Part shown: piece by piece, positions 43,847-54,954 of the stretch
Position numbering within the stretch: the stretch's first letter is position 1
How the letters are laid out: each line of letters opens with the position of its first letter
Translations under genes and position numbers: made by a program
Notes under the pieces: model-generated
Database searches by the model: none
What the model saw: only the letters and a program-made list of their open reading frames with translations
Told to the model about the DNA's origin: nothing
Source: Antilocapra americana
Lineage: Eukaryota > Chordata > Mammalia > Artiodactyla > Antilocapridae
DNA length: 64,000 bases
Direction: 5' to 3'
Assembly: GCA_007570785.1 (NCBI GenBank)
Contig: ML661885.1
Location: 39,130,009-39,194,008 of the forward strand

Positions 43847-44370
43847 GTATTCGTTTCTTTTTGGTGCTGTAACAAATTAGTACGCACTTAATGACCTAAC
43901 ACAATTTTATTATCTTACAGTTCTGGAGGTCAGAAGTCCAAAGCACGTTTCACTGGGCTAAAATCAAGGTGTAGGCAGGATTGGTTCCCACTGGAGGCTC
44001 TGGGGCAAAATCTATGGCCTTATTTTTTCCACTTCTAGAGGCCCCCCAGGTTCTTTGTCTCCCGGCTCTCTTCCACCATCTTCAAAATCAGCCACAGTGG
44101 ATTGAGTCCTTTTCCTGTAATACTGCTTGGACCTTTTCCTGATTTTTAACCCTGCCCCTCTCTTCCACTTTTAAGGATGCTTGTGATTGCATTTCTCAGA
44201 TAATTCAAAATATATTTTCATTTTAAGGAAAGCTGATGAGCAAACTTAATTCCATATGTAACCTTAATTCCTCTTTGTCTATGACCTAACCAGGACTCCA
44301 TCCCAGGTCAGGTTCTGGGGATTAGGAAGTGGGCATTTGTGGGGAGAGGACATTGTTCTGCCTCCACAGC
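43847..44370 (-). mobile_element. MLT1-type (MaLR) LTR
   Basis: The complement of MLT1: GTATTCGTTTCTTTTTGGTGC, TTATTATCTTACAGTTCTGG, AGGTCAGAAGTCC, GGGCTAAAATCAAGGTG, CCACTTCTAGAGGCC, TTCTGGGGATTAGGAAGTG and GGACATTGTTCTGCCTCC. It is a near full-length solitary LTR; a Bov-A2 inserted just to its right. Confidence 0.85.
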
Positions 44371-44380
44371 TTCCCTAGAG

Positions 44381-44659
44381 TTGCTACTGCTGCTGCTAAG
44401 TCGGTTCAGTCGTGTCCGACTCTGTGCGACCCCATAGACGGCAGCCCACCAGGCTCCGCCGTCCCTGGGATTCTCCAGGCAAGAACACTGGAGTGGGTTG
44501 CCATTTCCTTCTCCAATGCATGAAAGTGAAAAGTGAAAGTAGAGTCCCTCCTGTTGTGTCTGACTCTTAGCCACCCCATGGACTGCAGCCTCCCAGATTC
44601 CTCTGTCCATGGGATTTTCCAGGCAAGAGTACTGGAGTGGGGTGCCATTGCCTTCTCTG
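44381..44659 (-). mobile_element. Bov-A2 dimeric SINE with 10-bp TSD
   Basis: Two BovA units in tandem: the first GTCGGTTCAGTCGTGTCC ... TCCAATGCATGAAAGTG, the second TGTTGTGTCTGACTC ... GAGTACTGGAGTGGGG. The perfect TSD TTCCCTAGAG is at 44371-44380 and 44660-44669. Confidence 0.96.
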
Positions 44660-44669
44660 TTCCCTAGAG

Positions 44670-44880
44670 CAGTCATTTCCAAGGTGTGACCTTCAGGACA
44701 GCTGTGTTGGAATCACTGACTGGAGGCGGAGGGAATTCAGTGCTGATTAAAATAAAAAAACCCCAGGCTGTATGAAAGCCAGAGAATCAGAATGTCTGGG
44801 AACAGAGCCCAGGACTACATCTTTACAAGTTTCTCTGCTGATTATTACAAACACTAGAGCTGAGAATCATTGTATTCAAG
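44670..44880 (-). mobile_element. hAT-Charlie (MER5-type) element
   Basis: CAGTCATTTCCAAGGTGTGACC, GTTGGAATCACTGACTGG, AGAGAATCAGAATGTCTGGG and CTAGAGCTGAGAATCATTG follow the terminal and internal pattern of MER5-type elements. Both ends show CAGT/ATTG-like termini. Orientation is tentative. Confidence 0.65.
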
Positions 44881-45811
44881 TATTTAGCCTACCTTGAAAA
44901 AAAAAAACTTGTTTTATTCAGTAAGTTCATTATAGATTATGTTGTTTCATTGTAGAAAAATTAAAATATTTGCAAAAGAGGCTTTATGGGATATGAATAT
45001 TTAGTACTAAAACTGGCAAAACAAAGTGCATTAGTTTCCCTATTAATTTCTTTAATTTAGTTAACTTATCGTGATTTCTCCAACCTCTTTGAAGCAGAGA
45101 TATTTACTGACAATGGGAGAAAAAGAACTAAGTCACGTCCTCCCTCTTTCACCTCCATTCCCTCCATGTCTCCATCTTCTCAGAAGACAACAGAACTTGA
45201 CTCACTACCCTATTCTGCATGTAAATCTCCTCCCCCTTTTCTTTCGGAAATAGAGGACCAAAGTAGAGATGCCATAAGAAGTGTAAAAGCCCAATGAATG
45301 ACATTAGCAGAAAAATCTGAAGTCAGTGTTACATTATTTCTTCTGGACTTGTTCTTAGAAACTAGAGCTCAGTGAAAAACCAGAATTCTACAGAAGAGAG
45401 AAATCTTTGAATGAGTAGCTAAGTGCATCTGTTATCTTGGCCCTGTCAGTGTTACACTGTCTGGGATGGGAGCCATGAGGAAATTCAGTATGCCAGAGAG
45501 AAAATGCCTTATTATCCAGGTAGGTCTTATTAAAACTCTGTCATCTGAAAGAACTATGAGTAAAAAAAGAAACAGTTTTATGAGGCAGATGAACATTGTG
45601 TAGTAAGGGCAAGTTAAAATTAAATCACATCCTCTGGCATCTTATTATTTATTCTGTGTTTTGCTATGTTAAAACCATACTGGTATACCAGTATTTGGCT
45701 CATAAGCAGTTTTGATATTGCCTTCATTTATTAAATCAAGTAGGCACTTGCACCCAGAGTTGAAAGAGCTTGCAGCATGGTGGAGAAGAGAATCAAAAAT
45801 ATATAAAACAT
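44881..45811. other. Unassigned sequence
   Basis: About 930 bases with no recognised repeat or gene. Confidence 0.45.
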
Positions 45812-45990
45812 GGACTTCCCTGGCAGTCCAGTGGTTAAGATTTCACCTTCCAATACATGGGGTGTGGGTTTGATTCCTGATCAGGGAGCTAGGATCCCAC
45901 GTGCCTAGTGGCTAAATGTAAAACAGAGCAATATTGTTAAAAAATTCAATAAAGACTTTAAATATGACCCACATCAAAATAAATCTTTAA
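45812..45990 (+). mobile_element. CHR-type tRNA-Glu SINE
   Basis: TGGACTTCCCTGGCAGTCC, AGTGGTTAAGATTTCACC, GGTTTGATTCCTGATCAGGG, TAGGATCCCACGTGCC and the 3' part AACAGAGCAATATTG, TTCAATAAAGACTTTAAATATG, CCACATCAAAATAAATC. It runs into a compound microsatellite that probably grew from its tail. Confidence 0.9.
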
Positions 45991-45992
45991 AT

Positions 45993-46035
<43 letters not shown>

Positions 46036-46062
46036 CACATACACGCACACACACATATATAT
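45991..46062. repeat. Compound (AC)n(AT)n microsatellite
   Basis: An AC run at 45993-46014, an AT run at 46014-46034, then interrupted ACAC/ATAT to 46062. It lies between the CHR tail and the 3' side of a minus-strand Bov-tA. It is likely length-polymorphic. Confidence 0.93.
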
Positions 46063-46265
46063 TGTTAGTCACTCAGTTGTGTCCAACTCTTGGCGACCCC
46101 ATGGACTGCAGCTCTCCAGGCTCTTCTGTGCATGAACTTCTCCATGCAAGAATACTTGAGAGGGTAGCCATTCCCTCTTCAGGGGGTCTTCCGGATCCAG
46201 GGATTGAACCCAGATCTCCTGCATTGCAGGCAGATTCTTTACCACCTGAGCCACCAGCGAAGCCC
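46063..46265 (-). mobile_element. Bov-tA SINE
   Basis: From TTGTTAGTCACTCAGTTGTG through AGGGATTGAACCCAGATCTCC to CACCTGAGCCACCAGCGAAG. The tRNA head is at the right. It sits between two microsatellites, so no TSD could be read. Confidence 0.92.
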
Positions 46266-46295
46266 AAAATCATACCAGTGGTGGCCTGTATAGGG

Positions 46296-46356
46296 ACATG
46301 TATGTATGTATATGTATATATGTGTGTGTATGTATATATGTATATATATACATATA
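46296..46356. repeat. (TATG/TGTA)n microsatellite
   Basis: TATGTATGTATATG, TGTGTGTATG and TATATATATACATA units, interrupted, over about 60 bases. Confidence 0.88.
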
Positions 46357-47529
46357 AAACAGATTATTATGGAGATGTTAGTGAAGTGCTATAATTTTAA
46401 GCAGACCGGAAGGAATAACTTATGTGAGGAGTGGGGAAGGATTTAAAGAAGGCATCATTAAAGGTAGACATTGAACTGACTTCTTAAAGAAAAGCAGGAA
46501 CTTGCCAGCAGACAAAGGAGTCAGGACATCCTTTATAAAAAATCTGTGTGTGTCATGACACAGTACTCTGACAAGCTATGGTATGTCTGGGGAGTGTGTC
46601 TAGTTTGTTGGAAAATACAGAGCTGGAAATGTAGGATTATCTTGGCTTCCAAGGGCCCCTTATACCTTGGTAACAAGGAGGATTCTCTACCCCAGAGGAT
46701 AATTTTTGACTCATTAATTATCCCATTGCATTTCATATTTATATTTTAAAAACTGTGGTATTTTGTTTTACCTAGACCAGCAGTTTTCTTTGTTTTTTTC
46801 TTAATAGCAGAACTCTTTCTTCAAATAAAAACGTACACATAAGAAATGAATAGGATAGAATTGCTGTTGTATATATTGCAGGGATGGGATTTAGATCCCA
46901 TTCTTCACCTTTTCTGATCCTTAAGGTGCCTTTAGGCAGCCTCTAGTGTCCCAAAAAGACTCTGAAGTGCAGCGACTCTCCCTGCGTTGAAACCCTAAGA
47001 ATGTCTCAGTAAGAAATGTGAGTATTCATGAAGATATCAACATTTGGTCATCTATGGGCTTCAAAGGAAAGAAGTGAAAATTATTGCTAAGATTTTATCA
47101 TTAGAAACAAGTAATGTGGCATCAACAATGCAATAGACTTTTAAGAGCATTGGACCTCTAAGAAACCCCTGTCTTTTTTATTACCAAATTTTCAAACTTA
47201 ACTTGTCCAACACTGTATTTCCCTTTCTAACCTTGAGCATTCACAGGGGAGAAGAGGCAGGCAAAGTACCTACCTTCCTGTTTCTCTTTGGAGAGGTGTG
47301 CATACTTTCCCACCTGCTATCTGAGGGTTGGGCTTCTAATTAGCCTTTGTCCTGACTGAATCCTTTCCTCTGGGACACTAATGGGTCTTTATGTGCCCTC
47401 AACTACTGGGGAGCTACTAACAACGAAAAAAATAACAGACAATTGCAGAGGTGTGAGAGGCAGTTTAGGAGCTTGGGCCAGGCTGCTTGATGAGGTTCAT
47501 CTCCTACTCCAGATCAAAACTAGAAGAGG
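46357..47529. other. Unassigned sequence
   Basis: About 1.2 kb with no recognised repeat. Frames of 67 codons on both strands at 46533-46749 are mutual shadows and match nothing. Confidence 0.45.
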
Positions 47530-48616
47530 TGGCTGTTTACCTCAAGTGCAGAAACAAACAGAATCAAGGAAACTAAAGAAACAAGGAATATATTCTAAAA
47601 AAAGAACAGGGTAAGTCTCCAGAAACTTATCTTAATGAGAAGAAGATAAGTAATTTATCAAATAGAGAGTTCAAAATAATGATCATAAAGATAGTCACTG
47701 AGGTCAGGAAAACTATGCATGAACAAAATGATAATTTCAACAAAGACAGAATATTAAGAAGTACCAAACAGAAATCATAGAGTTGAAGAATACAGTAACT
47801 GAACTAGACTATTCAACAATGGGATCCAAAGCAGGTTAAATCAAGCAGAAGACGGGATCCACAAATGCAGTGGAATTCATCCAATCAGAGCAGTAAATAA
47901 AAAAAAAAAAAAAAAAACAGAAAAGAGTCAAGATAAGGAACCTATAAAACATCATTAAGTGGACCAATATATGTATTTTAGGCATCCCAGAAGGAGAGGA
48001 GATAGAAAAAGGGGTAGAAAGCTAATTCAGAGAAATAATGTTTGAAAACATCCCTAGTCTGGGGAAACAGACATCTAGATCCAGGATGTCTAAAAAGTAC
48101 CAAGTAAGATAAATTTAAAGAAACTCACACCAAGACACACTATAATTAAACTGCCCAAAGGTAAAGACAAAGATTATCTTAAAGGCAGCAAAAGCAATTT
48201 GTTATGTACAAGGGAACACCCATAAGACCATAAGTAGACTTCTCAGAAACCTTACAGGCCAGAATAAAGTGGGATGATACATTCAAAGTGCTGAAAGAAA
48301 GAAAAAAACTACCAACCAAGAATATTCTAACTGAAAAAATTATCCATCAGAACTGGGGAAAAGATACAGTTCTCCAGACAAACAAAAGTTAAGAGGCTTT
48401 GTCATCACTGGGCTGGTCTAACAAGAAATGTTAAAGGGAGTTCTTCAAGTTGAAATGAAAGGATGCTAATTAATAACATGAAAATATATGAAGATACAGC
48501 ACACTGACAAAGTAAATATATAGTTAAATTCAGAATACCCTAATATTATAATGATAGCGAGTAAATCACTTATAGTAACTCTAAAGTATAAAAACAAAAG
48601 TATTCAAAATAGCTAT

Positions 48617-48740
48617 GCTGCCAAGTCACTTCAGTCATGTCTGACTCTGTGTGACCCCAGAGACAGCAGCCCACCAGGCTCCGCTGTCCCTGGGGTTCTC
48701 CAGGAAAGAGTATTGGAGTGGGTTGCCATTGCCTTCTCCA
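48617..48740 (-). mobile_element. Bov-A SINE in L1MA, 12-bp TSD
   Basis: GCTGCCAAGTCACTTCAGTC, GTGTGACCCCAGAGACAGC and GAGTGGGTTGCCATTGCC are a BovA unit. The perfect TSD CAAAATAGCTAT is at 48605-48616 and 48741-48752, within L1 sequence. Confidence 0.95.
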
Positions 48741-49041
48741 CAAAATAGCTATAACAACAATAATTTGTTAATGGATATACAGTATATAAAGATGTAAACT
48801 GTGACATCAAAAACATAAAAAATGGGGAGGGGTAAAAATGTAAAGCTTTTGTGTGTATTCAAAGTTAATATCAGCATAAAATATAAGGTGTTTTATGTAA
48901 TATGCACAGTAAACACCAAACAAAAACCTATAATATACACATAAAAGATAAAGAGAAAGGAATCAAAACATACCACTACAGAAAAATCATTAAATCACAA
49001 AGGAAGAGAGCAAGAGAACAAGAAAGGAACAATAGGAGTTA

Positions 49042-49270
49042 CAGTTGGCTGATGAACAACATGGAGGTTAGGGGCGCTGACCCTGGGTATTGGAAATTCC
49101 ACATATAGCTTAATAGTCAGCCCTCTATATTTATGGTTTCTCCATGTCTATGGGTGCACAACCATTGATTCAATCAACTGCATATTGTGTAGTATTGTAG
49201 TATTTGTTGAAAAAAATATGTGTGTAAGTGGATCCATCTAGTTCAAACCCATGTTGTTCAAGGGTCACTG
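49042..49270. mobile_element. Tigger2-type nonautonomous DNA element in L1MA
   Basis: Terminal inverted repeats: the left end CAGTTGGCTGATGAACAACATG pairs with the right end CATGTTGTTCAAGGGTCACTG, read as its complement. The interior has GGGGCGCTGACCC and AGTGGATCCATCTAGTTC, as in Tigger2. The TA target duplication is at 49040-49041 and 49271-49272. It has no transposase. Confidence 0.85.
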
Positions 49271-49723
49271 TACAAAACAGTTAGAAAGCAATCCAAAAAA
49301 TGGCAGTAGTCATTCCATACTTGTCAATAATTGACTTTAAGTGGAAATGGGTTATTCTCCAAACAAAAGACATAGAATAGCATAATAGATTTTTAAAAAG
49401 ACTCAACTGCATGCTGCATAGAAGAGATTTACTTCAGCTTTAAGTGCACCCTTAGACTGAAAGTAAAGGGATGGAAAATAGCATTCCATGTAAGTGGAAA
49501 TCTAAAGAGAACAAAAGTACTCCTTTGTCATACAAAATAGATTTTAATCCAAAAACTTTAACAAGAAAAAAGAAGGTCATTATATAAAAATAATGCAGTC
49601 AATTCATCAAAAGGATATAACAATTTTAAATATTTATGTACTCAACACTGGAGCACTGAAATATATAAAGTAAATATTAACATCCCTGAAGGGAGAATTA
49701 GACAGCCGTACAATAATAGTAGA

Positions 49724-50024
49724 CTCACAGACTTAGAAAACGCACTTATGGTTGCTGAGGTGGGGTGGTGAGAAGGGATAGTTAGGGAGTTTGGAATGGT
49801 CATGTACACACTGCTATATTTAAAATGATTAACCAACAAGGACCTATTGTACAGCACATGGAACTCTGCTCAGTGTTCTGTGGCAGCCTGGATGGGAGGG
49901 GGGTTGCGGGGAGAATGGATACATGTGTGTATGGCTGAGTCCCTTCACTATTTGCCTGAAACTGTCACAATATTGTTACATTGTTACTTGGCTGTACTCC
50001 ATTACAAAAATTAAAAAAAGAAGA
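49724..50024 (+). mobile_element. L1 3' end inserted in L1MA
   Basis: GACTCACAGACTTAGAAAACG, CACTTATGGTTGCTGAGG, GGGATAGTTAGGGAGTTTGG, CATGTACACACTGCTATATTT, AACCAACAAGGACCTATTGT and CTGTACTCCATTACAAAAATT are the 3' end of a cetartiodactyl L1. The host L1 resumes at about 50026 (ACTTCCATAACCCAC). The TSD is unclear. Confidence 0.88.
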
Positions 50025-51125
50025 CTTCCATAACCCACTTTCAGCAACAGATAGATCAATAGATCATCCAGACAGAAAATTAGTAAGGAAATATTGGATT
50101 TAAACTTACACATTTAAGTCTACACATTAGACCAATGGACTTAGTAGATAAACATAAAACTTTCCTTCTAAAGCACACATGGGACATTCTCCAGGATAGA
50201 TCATATGTTAGGCCACAAAACAAACCTTAATAAATTTAAGAAAACTAAAATCATATCAGCATGTTTTCAACCACAATGATATAAAACTAGAAATCAATTA
50301 TAAGAAGAAAACTGGAAAATTCACAAATATGTAGAGATTAAACAACATGCTTCTGAACAACCAGTGGGTCAAAGGAAAAATCAAAAGGAAAATTTAAAAA
50401 TACTATAAGATAAATAAAAATGGAAACAGAACATATTCAAGCTTATATAGTAAAAGCAGTTCTAAGAGGGAAGTTTATAGTGATAAATGCCTGTATTAAG
50501 AAACAAGGAAGATCTCAAATTAACAACCTCACTTTACACCTCAGAGAGCTAGGAAAAGAAGAACAAACTGAGCCTGAAGTCATTAGAAGGAAGGAAAAAG
50601 ATCAGGGTGGAAATAAATAAAATAAAGACTAAAAAGATAATATAAAAGGTCAGTGAAACTAAGAGCTAGTTTTTAAAGAGCTATACAAAATTGGCACACT
50701 TTTAACTAGACTAGTGAACTCTACCAAATATTTAAAAAATAATAATACCAACCCTCCTCAAACTATTCCAAAAAATAGAAGAGGAGGAAACACTTCCAAA
50801 CTCATTTTATGAGGCCAGAATTACCCTGATACCAAAGTCAGACAAGGACATTACAAGAAAAGAAAATTGCAGGTCAACATCTCTGATGAATACAGATGCA
50901 AAAATCCTGAGCAAAATATTAGCATACTGAATTCAACAGTGTATTAAAAAGGTCATTTGCATCATCTGAAAAGATGCATAAAAACCATTTGACAAAATTT
51001 AACATTCAGTTTCAACATGATAAAAACTCAACAAAGTGGGTATAGATGAATAAAATATGACAAACCTACATTCAACATTCTACTCAGTGGTGAAATGCTG
51101 AAAGCTTTTCTTCTAAGATCAGGAA

Positions 51126-51506
51126 TTGATGCTTTGAACTGTGGTATTGAAGAAGACTCTTGAGAGTCCCTTGGACAGCAAGGAGATACAACCAGTCCAT
51201 CCTAATGGAAATTAGTCCTGAATATTCATTGGAAGGACTGATGCTGAAGCTGAAGCTCCAATACTTTGGCCACCTGATGTGAAGAACTGACTCAATGGAA
51301 AAGAACCTGATGCTGGGAAAGATTGAGAGCAGGAGGAGAAGGGGACGACAGAAGACAAGATGCCATGGTTGCATGTCATCACTGACTCAATGGACATGAG
51401 TTTGAGTAAGCTCCGGGAGATGATGAAGGACAGGGAAGTCTGGTGTGCTGCCATCTATGGGATCACAAAGAGTCATACATGACTGAGTGACTGAACAACA
51501 ACAAAC
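51126..51506 (+). mobile_element. BovB 3' end in L1MA, 8-bp TSD
   Basis: TTGATGCTTTGAACTGTGG, GAGAGTCCCTTGGACAGC, CTGAAGCTCCAATACTTTGG, ACTCAATGGACATGAGTTTG and TGACTGAGTGACTGAACAAC are the last 380 bases of BovB in sense orientation. The perfect TSD ATCAGGAA is at 51118-51125 and 51507-51514; both copies belong to the L1 ORF2 motif GATCAGGAAC. Confidence 0.95.
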
Positions 51507-52012
51507 ATCAGGAACCAGACAAGGATGCCCATGCTCCCCACTTTTATGCAACACAGGACTGAAAGTTCTAGCCAGACCAGCCAGATGAGCACAAGAAATA
51601 AAAGTCATTTAAATTAGGAATAAGTAGAACTTTCTGTTTACAGATAACATGATGTTATATATAGAAATCCCAAAAGACTCCCCCAAGAAACTGTTAGAAC
51701 TAATGAATGAATTCAGTAAAGTTGCTTTCAATTGTAAAATGAATATAACTGAGGATTAGATGTATAACATAGTGTATAATGCAGTGCTTATGGTTGAAAT
51801 TTGCTGAGAGAGTAAAACCCAAGTGTTCTCACCAAAAAAAGAAAGAAAAACAGTAGGTAAATATGTAAATATGTGAATGATGGCTGCATTAATTACCTTG
51901 AGAGTGGGAATCCTTTCACAGTGTATATGTGTATTAAATCATCATGTACATTTTAAATATATTATAATGCTTTCAATTATACCTTAGTAAACCTCAAAAA
52001 ATAAAGATCTAT

Positions 52013-52989
52013 TTTGCAGTGTTTTGAGATCATGCTCTGTGGAAGTAGGTCCTATTTTGTATACATCCTTATTCTGGTGAAATGGGTAATGAAGGATATT
52101 AGTGCTTTGAAAGTTATGTGGTTGTTCCCTTTCACCCACACAGACAGGAGAGCCTTCCTGGGAGAGAGCTTTGAGATAAGAGGATATAACTTAATGGATA
52201 AAACTGTGAGGGTTTTGAAGTGGACATTCAATCTCTGAGTAGCCTAAAGGAGCTAAGAGTGGCTGAGTTTTTGAGTGGCAAGTACAGGAATGAGCTGCAC
52301 TTATCTTCACGTTCACAAAAGGCAGCTGTTTCATGAGTGTTCCATACCAGTTAAAACTTGAAACAAATGTGAAATAAGAATAGAAATAATACCAAGAAAT
52401 AAATCTTTTAAACTAGAAAAGAAGTTAAAAGGTAAATACACTTGAGCCTCCATTTATTAAGTGCATCCATTTCTCTAAATATAGCTGTTTCTGTCATGAT
52501 GGACTTTATTATGCTGCTATTAAAAAAAAAAAAAGCTCACAACCCTTCAAATCTCTGGCTTAAGACAGCTAAAGTTTATTTCTCACCCACATATAATCCA
52601 TTATGGGTCCAAGTGACTCTCCAGGGTAGCTCATTCAGTGCGTAGGCTCAGCCTCGCAGACTGCTTCTCATCTTGCAGAACCTTCTTATCAGCACGTTTC
52701 CAAGAAAACATAAAACTGGAACATCTTCCGTTAGCAATCAAATGATCTGACTCAGAAATGTCACGTATCACTTCTGCTCAGAGTCCATTGACTAAACCTA
52801 GCCATGTAGTCCTATCCAACAGCAAGGGAATGGGGTATTGTCCTGCTACATGCCTGGAGAAAGAGACCCAGACATGGGAGAACAATAGAAGTTTCTAGTA
52901 TATTATCCAGTCACATAGATAGGATCATCCTAAATTTCTCTTTCACTTGCTACATATAATCAGTCACTTAGCCCAGTGTCACTGTTGCT
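52013..52989. other. Unassigned, partly an unnamed old repeat
   Basis: Bases 52560-52900 (CAGCTAAAGTTTATTTCTCACC ... CTCCAGGGTAGCTCATTCAG ... GTCCATTGACTAAACCTAGCC ... CAGCAAGGGAATGGGG) follow an ancient mammalian repeat with a CCATTGGCCAAAACTAGTCAC consensus that I cannot name. The rest is unassigned. Confidence 0.45.
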
Positions 52990-53430
52990 CATTTCCTCTA
53001 AATATCTCCTCCAACCATCTTTCTAGTCCATCCCATTACCACTGTCTTCATTTGGATCCTTATTCTGTTTCACTTCCGTCACAACAATAATTTCTTCACA
53101 AGTGACCTGTCTCCCCATCTTGTTCTCTTCCGATTCACCGTCTACCTACCTCCAGAGAGAGATAGAGTGTTTGAGTGGCTCCCATCTCCTTCATTATAAA
53201 CTCTGTTTCCTGATTGTGATCTTTCATGATCTGATTTGTGAAGGCTTACCTGCATGGCATCATTTCTCATGACTTTCCCACATGCTCCAGCCAGACTCAG
53301 TGCCTAGAAGATCTTGCAAGAAGCCATGAGTGCTCCCTGCTTCCAAGGCACTCTGTGCTTCCCTGTAGCCCAGCTTGCTCCCACTGCTCTATCTGCACAG
53401 AACACGCAGGTCTCTGGTTGGACCAGCTCT
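52990..53430 (+). mobile_element. L2-like LINE fragment
   Basis: CCATCTTTCTAGTCCATCCC, CTTCTTCACAAGTGACCTGTC, TTTCATGATCTGATTTGTG, CACATGCTCCAGCCAGACTC and GCTTCCAAGGCACTCTGTGC resemble the L2 sense strand between RT and 3' end. It is diverged. Confidence 0.5.
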
Positions 53431-54000
53431 ATGGTTGTGTCATGAATCTTACTGTCTCCTGTACTGAGGGTGCTTGGTGTATGTGAATATTCACCGAGGT
53501 TTGCTGTATGCAATGAGCAAACAAGTGTTGTAAATTCCTAGGTGTCCGGTATTCATCTGTTATCTTATGAAAAATTTTTTTAGAAAGCCATAGGATATTA
53601 TATCAGAACCTGTTGTTATACTCTAAGCTGTGCTAACCCTTCATTGAAACATGAGGCTCATGTCTTCTTTCATGGCAGACTGGAAAAGCCATATGTTTAT
53701 TATTCAGCAGTAAAATACAGTTTTGGATTTAAATAAACCATTGATCAATGGCTGGTCTTGTGCTATAAGGAATGAAGCATCAAGTATAAGAAAAGGCTTA
53801 CCGGAGAGACCAGGGAAATTAGAAGCAGAATAGTAAAATGCAGGCCACGTGGGGAAGAGGAGGGACAGTAAAGGGGAGAAAAAAGTCCACAGGCAGTGAG
53901 ACAATGAGTGTAGGGGCTTCCTGACCTGTGCACTCAGGACTGCAGGTCTCCATCCCAGCCCGCTCCCTCAAATGCTCTCCCATGTCTTAGGCTGCAAGTG
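53431..54000. other. Unassigned sequence
   Basis: About 570 bases; nothing recognised. Confidence 0.45.
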
Positions 54001-54013
54001 ACCAAATTGTTTG

Positions 54014-54218
54014 GGGCTTCCCTGGTTGTTCAGTGGTAAAGCATCTGCCTTCCAATGCAGAAGGCACAGGTTCCATCCCTGGATTGAGAAGATCCCCTGG
54101 AGGAGGGCATGGCAACCCACTCCTATATTCCTGCCAGGATAATCCCATGGATAGAGAAGCCTGGTAGGCTACACTCTATAGGGTTGCAAAGAGTCGGGCA
54201 TGACTGAACACACACGCA
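54014..54218 (+). mobile_element. Bov-tA SINE with imperfect TSD
   Basis: The head GGGCTTCCCTGGTTGTTCAG, GGTTCCATCCCTGG and a body ending GGCATGACTGAACACACACG. The flanks ACCAAATTGTTTG (54001-54013) and ACCAAGGTGTTTG (54219-54231) are a TSD with two differences. Confidence 0.93.
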
Positions 54219-54231
54219 ACCAAGGTGTTTG

Positions 54232-54954
54232 AAACCAGCTTGGAAGTAGAGTGGCTCCAGCCCCGTTGTCAGGAGAATCACTAGATCTGTTTAATGGAGT
54301 CTGCTTGTCTTCAGGCACTGACACCCCTCTCGGGGCCAACAGACACTGTTGCTCTGGGTCCAGACCCTCAGAAGGGCACCAGGCAGCACCTGCTGCCCTA
54401 TTTCAAACCACTTACAGAGACCTCTTGGGCACAGGGAATGCTTTCATCTTTCCAAGGAAACAGTGCATAGCACTAGAAGGTTTTTCTTTTTAAGAGGTTT
54501 TATTTTTCAAATGTACTTTATATCCTTCATCTTAGGCGGCTCAAGCTGGCTCTTGGGCCAAAGCAGATGTTAAGCCTCTGACTTATAATCCTTGAAACAG
54601 CAGTTGTTCCTGAATGTCCCCTTTTGCTTCTTGGTGTCTCCTATGGTGACCTGCAGGTCAGCCAGTCCTCTCCCATGACTTTTGATGTATAAGGGCTTAC
54701 ATTTCAGACGGGTTTGGTTTTCTTAGCTTCACACTGGTTGGTGGAAGGAGGTTAAAAGGGATATTGGAGTGGAGAGGTTTCAACAGATGGAAGTTTCTCT
54801 CCTCTTCTCTTGAGGTGAGAGGGAGCTGTTGAGCTTTCACCCCACAGTCAGTGGCTCCCATTCTGCTTGTTAGCAGAGAACAAGCATCCATCACCCAACC
54901 GCTGTGCCTCACCTTCCACTCTGCCTCCACCTAGAACCTAAAGGCCAACTTCGG
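54232..54954. other. Unassigned sequence
   Basis: About 720 bases. Frames at 54251-54493 and 54349-54573 (+) and 54697-54930 (-) are 74-80 codons and match nothing. Confidence 0.45.

Larger units (their letters stand above)
47530..52012 (+). mobile_element. L1MA-like LINE, near full span, dead, four insertions
   Basis: An old plus-strand L1. ORF1 region: 47990-48470 (CATCCCAGAAGGAGAGGAG ... AGTGCTGAAAGAAAG ... AAAGGGAGTTCTTCAAG). Endonuclease region: 49430-50400 (CTTCAGCTTTAAGTGC, GTCATTATATAAA, TTCTCCAGGATAGATC). RT region: 50420-51060; the frame 50420-50620 reads AVLRGKFIVINACIKK and RSQINNLTLHLRELGKEEQ. The 3' UTR is at about 51750-52012 (AAATTTGCTGAGAGAGTA). Several hundred bases of ORF2 are missing near 50715 and more between about 51722 and 51750. 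It is interrupted by a Bov-A, a Tigger2, an L1 tail and a BovB. Confidence 0.9.

Noticed and set aside
28850..44370. Endogenous retrovirus with coding genes between the MLT1 LTRs
   Set aside because: The three LTRs are solitary and diverged, and the DNA between them is unrelated repeats and unique sequence without retroviral gene remnants.
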